Source: Commensalibacter nepenthis
GTDB taxonomy: Bacteria > Pseudomonadota > Alphaproteobacteria > Acetobacterales > Acetobacteraceae
NCBI RefSeq assembly: GCF_029953305.1
Contig: NZ_JASBAN010000001.1
Coordinates: forward strand, 1,915,001-1,979,000
Reading direction: 5' to 3'
Length of the DNA stretch: 64,000 nt
Positions 9,349-20,104 of this stretch are shown here, piece after piece (positions within the stretch are counted from its first letter, which is position 1; each line of letters starts with the position of its first letter). The notes beneath the pieces were generated by a model. The model saw only the letters and a program-made list of their open reading frames with translations. It had not been told where the DNA came from and did no database searches. The translations under genes were made by a program, and so were the position numbers.

Positions 9349-10617
9349 TTAAAAAGCATGAATAATGTTGCTATTTCCTTTTGTAGTCGCAAGAGAATTA
9401 TTTTCTAAAGCATAAATTTTCTCAACCAGCTCAATAGAAGACTGGCGTTTTCCTTTTCCAACTTGGGTTAATAAAACAAATTCGATATTACGTGGTTTTT
9501 CGGAATAACGTTGTGAACTGACACGATATCGTTTATAGGGTTTTGCAAAAACTTTGACCTCTCCAACGTCACAATTTTGTTGGATCATATCTTGTAAATC
9601 GATGAACCCGTCTGTGCTGTAACTGGTTGCGATCCACCGTGTGGGTAAGGTCTGTAATAGTTGTTGATATGCAAGGGTGGCTTGTTTACGAATTGTGTAA
9701 GCACTTTTACGCTCTGTTCGCCAATCTTTGCGAATGGCTGATTTTTCATAAGGGGTAATTTGAGGGGATAATGCTGGCTTGTCCCAAAGTGTAATACTAT
9801 TGAGAACATGATAGTTTGCCCCATAAGGATGTTGGTTATAAGGGGGGTCTAAATAGGCAACACTATATTCAGGTATGTTCATATGGTGCAATTCTTCAGC
9901 CAATAGTTGGACATCCATGCGAAAGATGTGATTGTCTTGATGGTTGTTGAAGAATTGGATCGGTGCCAGCATTAAATCCGCAGCAATACGATAAAGCGCA
10001 GTTTTCGTTTGTCCACCCCAACCTTTGTGAAATCCTTTAAACACACCACTTGTATTGGCGTGATAACAAGCACAATAGAGTAAAGGTGCTAGTAAACAGG
10101 ATTTCTGAATTGGATTTAATAAACCATCACGATCCCATTGTTCAATTTTTTCACGAATAGCATCAATACGCATTCCATTTTTATGCATATAGAACATGCG
10201 TTCTTTTGAAATATCATAATGAATATCATCCTGAGGGCATAAATGCTTTGTGACCCAGCCTTCAATTGGGGAAAGGTTATTTAATTGTTGTAATATTTCA
10301 CGATAAGAATATCGGTCAAAATAAGTCGGAGGCTCTAATGTTTGTATAGAGGCGATATTTAAAGCTTGACTGTAATATTCCCAATCATTGCAAAAAACTT
10401 GATACCCCATCGTCTTTGCCAAACGACTGACAACGCCAGTGCCAGCAAAACAATCGATAAAAAGACCATTTTGTGTTTGAAAATTCTCTTGGCTGGCAAT
10501 CAGCGTTTGTTTAATTAAATCAAGTAATTTACGCTTATTACCTATATATGGAATGAGCTGGTTAAACAAAAAATCGGTTGTTTGATAGGATCCATGCTCG
10601 GTTTTATTCCACTTCAT
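9349..10617 (-). CDS. Orphan DNA adenine methylase (D12 class)
   Basis: S-adenosylmethionine-dependent N6-adenine DNA methyltransferase. It shows the D12 class order of motifs: 'PYIGNKRKLL' (residues 23-32), the SAM-binding 'FAGTG' (57-61) and the catalytic 'DPPY' (257-260) followed by 'NQHPYGANYH'. At 422 aa it is longer than Dam (about 280 aa); the extra length is mainly between motif I and DPPY and at the C-terminus. No restriction endonuclease gene is adjacent: neighbours are opgH (convergent) and serB (same strand, 58 bp upstream). It therefore looks like an orphan methylase, or a modification enzyme whose partner is elsewhere. The target sequence is unknown. Confidence 0.85.
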   Translation of the reverse strand: MKWNKTEHGSYQTTDFLFNQLIPYIGNKRKLLDLIKQTLIASQENFQTQNGLFIDCFAGTGVVSRLAKTMGYQVFCNDWEYYSQALNIASIQTLEPPTYFDRYSYREILQQLNNLSPIEGWVTKHLCPQDDIHYDISKERMFYMHKNGMRIDAIREKIEQWDRDGLLNPIQKSCLLAPLLYCACYHANTSGVFKGFHKGWGGQTKTALYRIAADLMLAPIQFFNNHQDNHIFRMDVQLLAEELHHMNIPEYSVAYLDPPYNQHPYGANYHVLNSITLWDKPALSPQITPYEKSAIRKDWRTERKSAYTIRKQATLAYQQLLQTLPTRWIATSYSTDGFIDLQDMIQQNCDVGEVKVFAKPYKRYRVSSQRYSEKPRNIEFVLLTQVGKGKRQSSIELVEKIYALENNSLATTKGNSNIIHAF

Positions 10618-10675
10618 TCATGTAAACTTTATGATTGGGGTATGTAAAATAGATAAGTATGTACAAACTAAAATG

Positions 10676-11578
10676 CTACCCTAATTCATTGATAAATTCT
10701 GTGGCTGTATATCCTTGAATAAATAAAGCGGAACGAAGTGAAGTATGTTGAATGATATTTAATAGTTGTTTAGCAACGATAGGTTTGGGATAATATCCAA
10801 TTCCTAGTCCAGCATTGGTTAGCATGGGTAGATCATTGGCACCATCTCCGATGGTTATGCTGTCATTCTCAGTTAAATTTAACTCTTGGGTTAAACGGTT
10901 TAAGTGAAATAATTTTGCCTCTTTGCCAAGGATGGGTGGAATGACGGTGCCATTTAATTTATTATCTTGAATACCTAATTGATTGGCATGGTTTTCATGA
11001 AAGCCGCATTTATCAGCAACTTTTTGTGTAAAAAATGTAAAACCGCCTGAAATCAAAGCCGTATGCGCATGTTTTTTTTTCATGGTCGCAACGAGGGTTT
11101 GCGCACCATCGTTCAACTTTGTATGTTGCCACGTTTTTTCAAGTAAGTCTGCTGAAACATTTTTTAATAAAGCAATGCGTTCATTTAAAGCATCAGCAAA
11201 AACAAGCTCACCATTCATGGCGCGTTTGGTGATGGCTGCAATTTGTTCACCGATACCGACTTCGGTGGCTAAATCATCCAAAGTTTCACTTTGAACAATT
11301 GTGCTGTCCATATCTGCGATAAGGAGCTTTTTTTTGCGAGAGATCATAGAGGTTAAAAAAACATCTATTTTTTCTGATTTTAAAGCAGCTTTGATTTTTT
11401 CAAATATAGATTTTGATTCATCAAAGCTATTGGTTAATAATTCAATATCAATTGCTTCTTGTGGAGATAACCATTGTGCATTTTTTAATGAATAATATGG
11501 TTCAATTAGATCTAAAATATTTTGGTTTAATAAAGAAGGGGGTGCAACAATAGTAATCACATAAGGCAAAAAAGACAT
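10676..11578 (-). CDS. serB: Phosphoserine phosphatase SerB
   Basis: Last step of serine synthesis: hydrolysis of O-phosphoserine in the cytoplasm. HAD-superfamily motifs are complete: 'DMDST' (residues 89-93, Asp89 nucleophile, Asp91 acid/base), 'SGGF' (177-180), and 'GDGANDLPML' (244-253). The N-terminal 80 residues form the ACT-like domain seen in proteobacterial SerB. The length of 300 aa is normal. It is divergent from miaA, with a 166-bp AT-rich spacer that should carry both promoters, and the methylase gene follows downstream. Confidence 0.93.
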   Translation of the reverse strand: MSFLPYVITIVAPPSLLNQNILDLIEPYYSLKNAQWLSPQEAIDIELLTNSFDESKSIFEKIKAALKSEKIDVFLTSMISRKKKLLIADMDSTIVQSETLDDLATEVGIGEQIAAITKRAMNGELVFADALNERIALLKNVSADLLEKTWQHTKLNDGAQTLVATMKKKHAHTALISGGFTFFTQKVADKCGFHENHANQLGIQDNKLNGTVIPPILGKEAKLFHLNRLTQELNLTENDSITIGDGANDLPMLTNAGLGIGYYPKPIVAKQLLNIIQHTSLRSALFIQGYTATEFINELG

Positions 11579-11744
11579 TCAATAATCCCATCACAACTGT
11601 TAAGTATAGATTTTAAGAAATAATAAAAAATTAATACGAAAACTCTGTATGTTATATCATATATTTATTATAAGTAAGCTGCTTATGAAGCAACAAAGAA
11701 AATCATTTGTTTACTATTAAATAAAAAAATAAAGGCTTGATATC

Positions 11745-12731
11745 ATGCTGCGATCGTCTGATAAAACACAAAAACCATGGGCGATTATTGTAGCAGGACC
11801 GACATGTTCAGGAAAATCTTATTTAGCTATAAAAATCGCACAGGCCTTGCAGGGAATGATTATCAATGCGGATGCAATGCAGTGTTATCGTGATTTGCGT
11901 ATTATTACTACACGCCCCTCTATAGAGGACGAAGCATTGGTTCCTCATCGGTTGTATGGTGTTTTACCTTGGGATCAAACTGGAAATGCCGGTTGGTGGA
12001 GAGAGCAGGCTATATCAGAATTACATCAGGTTTGGAATCAACAACGTTTACCCATATTATGTGGTGGAACGGGTATGTATTTTCATTCTTTGATTCATGG
12101 GATTGCAATGATTCCAGAACCGAGTGCAGAGGCAAGAGAAGAGGCTCGTCAGTTAATAGAGAGTCAAGGTGCGCCATTTTTACATGAATCTTTACTCAAA
12201 GTAGATCCTGAAACCGCAGGATCATTAAACCCCTCTGATTCTCAACGGATTGCTAGAGCATGGGAAGTATGGCGTTCAACAGGAAAAGGGTTAAAATTTT
12301 GGCAAAAAGAAGCCCATATTCCAGGAATTGATTGTCGTTTTATTGTTATTCGACTGGCCCCAGATCGTGCGTTACTAAAAGAAGCCGTTGCATATCGTTT
12401 TATGGCAATGGTAGAGGAAGGTGCCGTGAAAGAGGTTGAAGAATTTTTGAAAGCTGACCCTCCTGTCCAAGCCCCTTTACGAAGAGCTTTGGGTGTTCCG
12501 GAATTTGCTGCTTATTTATCAGGCGATCTATCATTATCAGAGGCAATAGAGCAAGCCGTTCGCAATACCCAACGATATATTAAGCGTCAAGAAACATGGT
12601 TTTCCAATCGTTTTTTGGCTCCAGCAGATCAAATTTGTATCTTTAATTCAAGAATAGATAAAAATTTGAAATTTTCAGAAAGTTTTATTGAAAAATCTAT
12701 ACTGTTTATTAAATCTTATATTGACCTATGA
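11745..12731 (+). CDS. miaA: tRNA dimethylallyltransferase MiaA
   Basis: Transfers a dimethylallyl group to N6 of A37 in tRNAs that read codons starting with U. The P-loop 'GPTCSGKS' (residues 18-25) is followed by 'INADAMQCYRDLRIITTRPS', the family's substrate-binding segment, and by 'LCGGTGMYFHSL'. The C-terminal part 'NTQRYIKRQETWFSNRF' is the conserved tRNA-contact stretch. The length of 328 aa is normal. The gene is followed by ilvI after about 100 bp containing a possible promoter. Confidence 0.94.
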   Translation: MLRSSDKTQKPWAIIVAGPTCSGKSYLAIKIAQALQGMIINADAMQCYRDLRIITTRPSIEDEALVPHRLYGVLPWDQTGNAGWWREQAISELHQVWNQQRLPILCGGTGMYFHSLIHGIAMIPEPSAEAREEARQLIESQGAPFLHESLLKVDPETAGSLNPSDSQRIARAWEVWRSTGKGLKFWQKEAHIPGIDCRFIVIRLAPDRALLKEAVAYRFMAMVEEGAVKEVEEFLKADPPVQAPLRRALGVPEFAAYLSGDLSLSEAIEQAVRNTQRYIKRQETWFSNRFLAPADQICIFNSRIDKNLKFSESFIEKSILFIKSYIDL

Positions 12732-12747
12732 TTAAAAATTAGTTAGG

Positions 12748-12775
12748 TTGCCAAGTAGTTTAAAAATGCTATGCT
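12748..12775 (+). promoter_or_regulatory. Candidate promoter for ilvIHC
   Basis: TTGCCA, 16 bases, TATGCT: a fair sigma-70-like match 55 bp upstream of the ilvI start. No leader peptide with a run of branched-chain codons is visible, so I see no sign of attenuation. Confidence 0.4.
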
Positions 12776-12830
12776 ATTTTTAAGACCAATTTATTCTAAA
12801 TGAAGTTAGTAAAGCTGAGGATTAACCGAA

Positions 12831-14630
12831 ATGACAAATGTCGAGCATAAGAAATCAGGTTCTGATGAAGCAGGACAAACCATTCATACAATGACTGGTG
12901 CTGAAGTTCTTCTCCAAGTGCTCGCAGATCTTGGTGTTGAGGTTATTTTTGGATATCCAGGCGGTGCCGTATTGCCAATTTATGATGCTATTTTCCAACA
13001 AGGTAAAATTCGTCATATATTAACCCGTCATGAACAAGCAGCTGTCCATGCTGCCGAAGCCTATGCCCGTTCAACAGGTAAAATAGGCGTGGCGTTGGTA
13101 ACCAGCGGTCCAGGAGCAACCAATACGGTTACAGGATTGGTTGATGCTTTGATGGATTCTATTCCCATTGTTTGTATTTCTGGACAAGTATTTAGCAACT
13201 TGATCGGAAATGATGCATTTCAAGAAGCGGACACGGTTGGTATAACGCGCGCGGCGACCAAGTTTAATTATTTAGTCAAAGAAAAAGAAAAGTTAGCAGA
13301 TAAAATCAGAGAGGCTTTTTACATTGCAGGCTCTGGCAGACCAGGGCCTGTATTGGTTGATATTCCCAAAGATTTACAGCTTGCACAAATACCATATTCT
13401 AAAAAAGAAACTAAAATTCATCCTTCTTATAAGCCTGTAACGGAGCCTAGTCATCAAGCAATCAAAGATGCCGTTAAAGCAATGAAGAAAGCAAAACGCC
13501 CTATTTTTTACACAGGTGGGGGGATTATTAATTCTGGACCTCACGCTTCAGAAGGATTGAGAGAACTTGTAAAAATATCTGGTTTTCCGTGTACTTCAAC
13601 ATTAATGGGACTTGGGGCATATCCTGCATCTGATAAACAGTTTTTAGGGATGTTGGGGATGCATGGGACGTATGAGGCGAATTTAGCAACACATGGGTGT
13701 GATGTTCTTATTGCTTTGGGTGCAAGGTTTGATGATCGCGTTACAGGCAGCGTTAAAGATTTCTCGCCTAATGCATTGAAAATCCATGCAGATATCGATC
13801 CTTCTCAGATCAATAAAATTATTTTGGTCGATATTCCGATCATTGGCGATGTGGCACGTACAATCGAATTAATGATAGAAGAGTGGGATAAACAACCTAT
13901 TTCTGTCGATCAAGATGCATTGAAAGAATGGTGGGATCAGATAGAGCAATGGCGTGGCGTTGATTGTTTGAAATATCAACAAGACATGCAAGCTGGCGAA
14001 GTCATTAAACCCCAACATGCTATTCGTCGGTTAAGTGAATTGGTTCGTGCTAAGGGTAAAGAAGCGTATATTTCAACTGAGGTCGGTCAACATCAAATGT
14101 GGACTGCGCAATATTTTCCTTTTGAGTCCCCAAATCATTTTATGACCTCTGGTGGGCTTGGAACGATGGGATATGGATTGCCTGCAGCAGTCGGAATTCA
14201 GATTGCACATCCAGATGCTTTGGTCATTGATATTGCGGGTGAAGCATCCACCATGATGAATATTCAAGAGCTTGCAACCATTAAACAATATCGTTTGCCC
14301 TTAAAAGTATTTATTTTAAATAATCGCTATATGGGTATGGTGCGTCAGTGGCAAGAATTGATCCATGGAGGACGTTATTCCGAAAGCTATAGTGAAAGTT
14401 TGCCGGATTTCGTTAAACTAGCAGAAAGTTTTGGTATCAAAGGAATGCGTGCGCGAACAATTGATGAGTTGGATATAATGGTTAATGCAATGTTGGATGA
14501 ACCTGGTCCAGTTGTCATGGAAATCCAAGTGGAAAGAGAAGAAAACTGTTTCCCAATGATTCCAGCAGGCGCCCCTCATAATCAAATATTATTGGGACCT
14601 GTTAAAGAAAAAACCAAAATTGCATCATAG
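12831..14630 (+). CDS. ilvI: Acetolactate synthase large subunit IlvI/IlvB
   Basis: Thiamine-diphosphate enzyme that condenses pyruvate with pyruvate or 2-oxobutyrate, the first common step to valine, leucine and isoleucine. The N-terminal domain has 'GYPGGAVLPIYDA' and the catalytic Glu68 in 'RHEQAAVHAAE'. The central FAD-binding domain follows. The C-terminal TPP motif reads 'GEASTMMNIQEL' ending in 'NN', the alphaproteobacterial variant of GDG...NN. A normal length of 599 aa. It is the first gene of ilvI-ilvH-ilvC, with ilvH starting 37 bp after its stop. Confidence 0.95.
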   Translation: MTNVEHKKSGSDEAGQTIHTMTGAEVLLQVLADLGVEVIFGYPGGAVLPIYDAIFQQGKIRHILTRHEQAAVHAAEAYARSTGKIGVALVTSGPGATNTVTGLVDALMDSIPIVCISGQVFSNLIGNDAFQEADTVGITRAATKFNYLVKEKEKLADKIREAFYIAGSGRPGPVLVDIPKDLQLAQIPYSKKETKIHPSYKPVTEPSHQAIKDAVKAMKKAKRPIFYTGGGIINSGPHASEGLRELVKISGFPCTSTLMGLGAYPASDKQFLGMLGMHGTYEANLATHGCDVLIALGARFDDRVTGSVKDFSPNALKIHADIDPSQINKIILVDIPIIGDVARTIELMIEEWDKQPISVDQDALKEWWDQIEQWRGVDCLKYQQDMQAGEVIKPQHAIRRLSELVRAKGKEAYISTEVGQHQMWTAQYFPFESPNHFMTSGGLGTMGYGLPAAVGIQIAHPDALVIDIAGEASTMMNIQELATIKQYRLPLKVFILNNRYMGMVRQWQELIHGGRYSESYSESLPDFVKLAESFGIKGMRARTIDELDIMVNAMLDEPGPVVMEIQVEREENCFPMIPAGAPHNQILLGPVKEKTKIAS

Positions 14631-14667
14631 AATTTGTTGTGTAAACGTAGACATCAGGAATAGAGCA

Positions 14668-15219
14668 ATGGATTATATTGATAAAAAAATATTACAAAAT
14701 AGCGCACAACAAGAAAAAGATGAATTTATTAAAGCGGTTTTTTCATTAATTGTTGAAAACGAAAGTGGTGTTTTATCACGAGTTATTGGATTATTTGCAG
14801 GGCGTGGTTATAATATCGAAAGCCTAACCGTTGCCCCTGTGGATGATTGTGGGCGTAAATCCAGAATTAATATATTAACGTCTGGAACGCCAATGGTTAT
14901 TAATCAAATCAAAGAACAATTAAATAAACAGATCCCTGTTTATCAGGTTGTGAATTTATGCCAGCAAGGTCCTTATGTAGCAAGAGAGCTGGCTTTGATT
15001 AAAGTGGTTTCTAAAGGCTCTGAACGAGCAGAGGCATTAAACTTGGCGGATGCTTTTAGAGCGCAAGTGGTTGATGCAAGTGTGGATTCTTTAGTTTTTG
15101 AATTGACTGGTAAAACAGAAAAGATTGATGCTTTTGTGGATTTATTACGGCCTCTGGGTCTGGTAGAGTTGTCTCGGACTGGGATTGCTGCTATTGGACG
15201 TGGTTGTCAGACAATTTAA
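14668..15219 (+). CDS. ilvH: Acetolactate synthase small subunit IlvH
   Basis: Regulatory subunit of acetolactate synthase that confers valine feedback inhibition. An N-terminal ACT domain contains 'ENESGVLSRVIGLFAGRGYN', and the C-terminal part ends 'RTGIAAIGRG' as usual. I chose ATG 14668 (183 aa): AGGA lies eight bases upstream, and the extra 16 residues from the in-frame ATG at 14620 (overlapping ilvI) do not resemble the family. Between ilvI and ilvC in one operon. Confidence 0.93.
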   Translation: MDYIDKKILQNSAQQEKDEFIKAVFSLIVENESGVLSRVIGLFAGRGYNIESLTVAPVDDCGRKSRINILTSGTPMVINQIKEQLNKQIPVYQVVNLCQQGPYVARELALIKVVSKGSERAEALNLADAFRAQVVDASVDSLVFELTGKTEKIDAFVDLLRPLGLVELSRTGIAAIGRGCQTI

Positions 15220-15228
15220 TTTTATTGA

Positions 15229-16269
<1,041 letters not shown>

Positions 16270-16291
16270 TGTTAAATTAGTATAATTCTAA

Positions 16292-16326
16292 AAAGCTCTA
16301 TATCCTAGATATAGAGCTTTTTTTTA
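16292..16326 (+). terminator. Rho-independent terminator of ilvIHC
   Basis: A perfect 13-bp stem (16292-16304 with 16308-16320) with a 3-base loop, ending in a run of T. The clearest terminator in the window. Confidence 0.92.
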
Positions 16327-16386
16327 TTTATAATTTGAATGTAATATAGGTGGTCGAATTTAAACTAAGAAGAATAGAGAAATAGA

Positions 16387-16776
16387 ATGAACGAGCAATA
16401 CTCGGATATTGATCTATGTGAAGCTTTATCGGAAATATTTGTTGATAATGAAGTAGAGTATTACGGTATCGCTTATGTTGCAAAGAATTTTCCCATTGAA
16501 CATGTAGAAATGGTTTATTTTGAATGGGTAGCCCCCATATGTTATTCTAATCTTCAAACTCCCGTTCCTCCTATATGGACTGGATTTGATAGAGAGTGGT
16601 TATGGAAAAGCATACAAGAATATAGGGCTAAAAACAGTCAACTAGGACGTTTTAGATTGTTTTTTCATAAAATTTTTCTTAAAAATTTAAGAAATGAATA
16701 TATAACACGATCTGGATGGAATGAGCTTAAACAGCATTTAGAATTGGTTAAAAAAGAAAGCGATAATTCTATTTAG
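16387..16776 (+). CDS. Small protein of unknown function (DUF7079-like)
   Basis: A 129-aa soluble protein with no signal peptide or membrane segment. 'EALSEIFVDNE' near the start and 'YFEWVAPICYSNL' then 'WTGFDREWL' in the middle resemble DUF7079-type proteins ('ALSDLFLDTE ... EVAPVC..NL ... W.GFD..WL'); that match is from memory and not certain. It is a single gene between the ilvC terminator and the convergent TPR gene. No function can be assigned. Related small proteins are often found scattered in proteobacteria, sometimes near toxin-type loci; nothing here shows that. Confidence 0.6.
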   Translation: MNEQYSDIDLCEALSEIFVDNEVEYYGIAYVAKNFPIEHVEMVYFEWVAPICYSNLQTPVPPIWTGFDREWLWKSIQEYRAKNSQLGRFRLFFHKIFLKNLRNEYITRSGWNELKQHLELVKKESDNSI

Positions 16777-16814
16777 ATACAATTTGACATAACCATTTTT
16801 TTCATTGTCTTTTC

Positions 16815-18551
16815 TTACCACACAATTGTTGAACCAAGTTGTTTTTGTAACTCTTTTGTTTTTTCCAAAACGTCATGAATGACAGGGTTGCTTTTATCTT
16901 GGTCAAATAGTTCAAAGATTTTACGAATAATATTAACGGCTGTATATCCACGATTATGCTCAAACAAGCTTTTTGCACGATCATACATTCCTTGCGCCAC
17001 AATTTCACGAACTTTCATATTTTCATCATTTTGATAAAAGGTCGTTAATAGATCATAGGTTTGTTTGATCTCGGCTCCTTTTTTAAGCTCTATCAAAATA
17101 TGTGCTTTTTTAATGATTGCCAATGCGCCATTGTAACGAATGGATGGCAATGTTTTATGATGTGCCATTGAAATGAGGCTGGTATAGCTAGAAATTGCAT
17201 CGTCAAGAAGGTGCATCTTTACTTGAAGATTAGCCATAGCCATGTAGGCAATGCTGACTTTGTAGTATAAATGTTCATTATGCGTATTTTGGAAAATTTG
17301 AACGGCTTGCGATAATAGCTTCAATGCTTCGGTATTATTATCTAATAGTTCTAATATTGCGCTGCTTTCGATATATGCAGAAAGCAGAACATCATTAATT
17401 GTGTAATGGCTGTCATCATAATGATAGGATTGTATAATTTGCTGATAAGCAATTAGTGCTTGTTTATATTGCTTTAAAGTATTTAAAATTTGCGCTTTAG
17501 TCAGTAAGGATTTTGCAACAACATCTTTGATTTTCGTAGCGGCACTATTAGCATTAGAGTTATAGATTTGATTACATAACTCTAATGCTTCTGTGTATTT
17601 TTTTTGTTGTTGAAATATTTGTGCTTTCCCAAGTAAAGCTGTGACTTTATAGCGTGGATATTCGCCTTCTTTATGGTCAGCAATAGCGGTTAATAATTCG
17701 TCATAAGTCGCCAATGCCGCTTCTTGTGGGTTATTCCCAAATAATTCTTTTTGATCTTTGGGGATTGTTTTTACTCTATGAAGAATTTCAGCACGATATA
17801 AAAGATTATGAGCCAGATATTCTTTGATCGTGGGGGAGGCGTCCTTGCTGAAAATTTTAATAAATAAATTACTATTAAAAAGTGCAGGTCCCCATTCTCT
17901 GTTATTTAATCGATTGGCTGTGCGTGCCATTAATGATTTTGCGGTGACCAGTCGGATTGCTGGATCTTGTTCGTTAATAAATTGCTCAATGATGGAAGAT
18001 TGAATATTCAAAGCGGTATCATTTTTCTTCCAATGATTTAGTATCTCTGTTTCCAGATACATGGCTTGGACAACCATGCGCTTGGTTTCGATTTGATTAC
18101 TTCTGCCATAAACGGATACAAGATGCGACAAAGTAAGCATCGCAGGTTCATATTCTTTTTGTTGTAATAAGAGGTTGCCTTGTCGAAAAAGAGCCAAGGC
18201 AACATCATCTTTTAGCTTTTGATTTTTACTATCAAGATATAAATTACTGAGTTGTTCAAGTGTCAGTATAGCATCGTCAGCATTGTTCACTTCAACTAAA
18301 ATTTCAGCTTTTTTCAGCAAAGCTTCGGCAACAATTTCTTGAACGGTACTATTATGTTTGCGCCCATAAAATTCAGTTAAAAAACTAAAATCCCCCATGG
18401 CCTGCAGCTTTTTACCTTTTTTAAGATTAAGGTAACCTGATTGTAACGCTGCGTAAGCGCCATGCTCCATCCGTGATTGATGTCTGTAATACAAAATAAC
18501 ACCAACGATCAGAGCAAATAAAAGGGCAAAAAAAGTTATTTTTTTATACAT
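16815..18551 (-). CDS. Membrane-anchored TPR protein
   Basis: An N-terminal hydrophobic segment (about residues 5-21, 'FFALLFALIVGVILYY') acts as a signal anchor. The remaining 550 residues are helical TPR-like repeats, with recurring patterns such as 'EALLKKAEILVEV', 'AKSLLTKAQILNTLKQYKQA' and 'GALAIIKKAHILIELKKG', each spaced about 40-50 residues apart. It probably faces the periplasm. It is the third gene of a minus-strand operon, 22 bp after the second of two glycosyltransferase/discoidin genes, so it may act as their scaffold. No family name is recognised, and function is inferred from context only. Confidence 0.72.
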   Translation of the reverse strand: MYKKITFFALLFALIVGVILYYRHQSRMEHGAYAALQSGYLNLKKGKKLQAMGDFSFLTEFYGRKHNSTVQEIVAEALLKKAEILVEVNNADDAILTLEQLSNLYLDSKNQKLKDDVALALFRQGNLLLQQKEYEPAMLTLSHLVSVYGRSNQIETKRMVVQAMYLETEILNHWKKNDTALNIQSSIIEQFINEQDPAIRLVTAKSLMARTANRLNNREWGPALFNSNLFIKIFSKDASPTIKEYLAHNLLYRAEILHRVKTIPKDQKELFGNNPQEAALATYDELLTAIADHKEGEYPRYKVTALLGKAQIFQQQKKYTEALELCNQIYNSNANSAATKIKDVVAKSLLTKAQILNTLKQYKQALIAYQQIIQSYHYDDSHYTINDVLLSAYIESSAILELLDNNTEALKLLSQAVQIFQNTHNEHLYYKVSIAYMAMANLQVKMHLLDDAISSYTSLISMAHHKTLPSIRYNGALAIIKKAHILIELKKGAEIKQTYDLLTTFYQNDENMKVREIVAQGMYDRAKSLFEHNRGYTAVNIIRKIFELFDQDKSNPVIHDVLEKTKELQKQLGSTIVW

Positions 18552-18573
18552 TGTAAGGATATAACCTTAATTC

Positions 18574-20097
18574 TTATCTTTGACTATATTGATCTTTGAA
18601 TAGATTATTCTTTTTAAAATATGAGGATTTTGGACATTTCAAACCTAAAATACGTATTTGATCCAACGAAAATATTTGATTGTTACCAGGCACCATAATT
18701 CGTATCCATCTTGCCTTTACCCCCAAAGGATGTAACCATTGGTAATAAGAACCGTCGACACCACCAAATAAATCATTGGTTACTTTTCGATGTCTTGTCG
18801 TCCATATGTCATGGTCTTCAGAGGTTTCGATAATAAAGTGCTTCATATTACTTGCATAAGGATCTATACCATTAAATAAATAAATATTTTTTATAATATG
18901 GTCATCTTGAAGATCGATCTCCCACCATGGATTTTTTTCTTGTTGAGTCATGCTTTGTGTAACGCCTTTTAGCTGCCCATTGGTGAGAACATAAGCGAAT
19001 TCTTCGGTTGTTTTATTTTTAAAAGCAACAGAGCTTTGTTGGCAAGGTTTTTTGCTTGATAAAAGTAACATATCCGATGGAGGTAAAGGTAAAATAGTGT
19101 TTTTCGATATATTTTTCTTATTTTTTTGCCAATATTTATTTGGATTATAGAACTGTAGCATAAGTGAGTGTGTGTTTCGTTCCGAATATCCATCATCGTC
19201 ATGTTTTGGCGCTGTAACAGGTTCTGAATTGTTTTGAATATGATTATTTGTGTGTAATAGGGAAAAATTCTTCACGTCTTTTTGATCATTATGGATGGTG
19301 CAAAAATGGGCTACATAAGCGGTTTTAGTAATTTCATCTTGAGTAGTGGAACTCATGAATTGTAATGCTTTTTCAGGAAAGTCTTCATAATATTCCTTCA
19401 TTTCTTGGTGTAAAACATTACAAGACGAAATTACTAATTTATCATCTTCAATATGATGATTAAACTTTTTGTCCAGGTGACGGAAAATATATTGATATGG
19501 ACATGATTGGCTTTTTACCATTAATTTAGTATAGATAGAAGGATAGTCAATCGGAGAATTTTGTTCAAATATTGTTGAGATATTTATAGCTGCATTAGGT
19601 TCCTTGTTGGTATAAAGAACCATATTAAAATGGATGGCGCTTATATTCTTAAAACTTTTGATAAAATCAGATAAAGATTGTTTTTCATTAATATATAAAA
19701 AATCAATATTTTCTAGATGAATATACCATGTTGTTTCATGTATATAATTATGAATAAAATGAAAATATATTTGATTCTTGGATTGTGAAAAACGGTAATG
19801 CTGAAAAGTGATAAATGGATGTTTGCCCAGAGTGAAAGCGATGATTTTCCTGTATAAATCTGTGGGATCATCGTCTGTGCAATATAGATAGATATGATCG
19901 ACACCTAATATTTGATGATAAGTAAGCCACTCAATAATATTTAAATCTTCGATAGAGGCAAAAGATATAATGCTGACATTATATTTAGGACTGGGCCACT
20001 GTCCCTGATTATGCAATATTCCCAAAGGTGCATAAGGATAAAGCATTAATTCATGCTCATAGATCAAATTTGTATAAAAAGTATTGGACATTGTCAT
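18574..20097 (-). CDS. GT2/GT92-like glycosyltransferase with C-terminal discoidin domain (copy 2)
   Basis: The N-terminal half resembles the Glyco_tranf_2_4/GT92 group: 'IIEWLTYHQILGVDHIYLY' then 'DDDP'. The C-terminal ~140 residues look like an F5/8 type C (discoidin) carbohydrate-binding domain, with 'NPWWEIDL', 'NIYLFN' and 'ARWIRIMVPG'. It is a tandem paralogue of the upstream gene. Where the family has its D-x-D-E metal motif, this copy reads 'WYIHLENIDFL', so the motif is disturbed and catalysis is doubtful. I start at ATG 20097 (507 aa); ATG 20091 is equally possible and aligns slightly better with the paralogue. A TTG at 20151 would overlap the upstream gene. Seven bp separate it from that gene. 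Confidence 0.75.
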   Translation of the reverse strand: MTMSNTFYTNLIYEHELMLYPYAPLGILHNQGQWPSPKYNVSIISFASIEDLNIIEWLTYHQILGVDHIYLYCTDDDPTDLYRKIIAFTLGKHPFITFQHYRFSQSKNQIYFHFIHNYIHETTWYIHLENIDFLYINEKQSLSDFIKSFKNISAIHFNMVLYTNKEPNAAINISTIFEQNSPIDYPSIYTKLMVKSQSCPYQYIFRHLDKKFNHHIEDDKLVISSCNVLHQEMKEYYEDFPEKALQFMSSTTQDEITKTAYVAHFCTIHNDQKDVKNFSLLHTNNHIQNNSEPVTAPKHDDDGYSERNTHSLMLQFYNPNKYWQKNKKNISKNTILPLPPSDMLLLSSKKPCQQSSVAFKNKTTEEFAYVLTNGQLKGVTQSMTQQEKNPWWEIDLQDDHIIKNIYLFNGIDPYASNMKHFIIETSEDHDIWTTRHRKVTNDLFGGVDGSYYQWLHPLGVKARWIRIMVPGNNQIFSLDQIRILGLKCPKSSYFKKNNLFKDQYSQR

Positions 20098-20104
20098 TTC
20101 TATA

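Noticed and set aside
12831-14630. The TPP motif of acetolactate synthase reads GEAS instead of GDGS.
   Set aside because: This variant is common in alphaproteobacterial acetolactate synthases, so it is not a defect.
14620-14667. An in-frame upstream ATG extending ilvH into ilvI.
   Set aside because: The extra residues are not family-like and AGGA is well spaced from ATG 14668.
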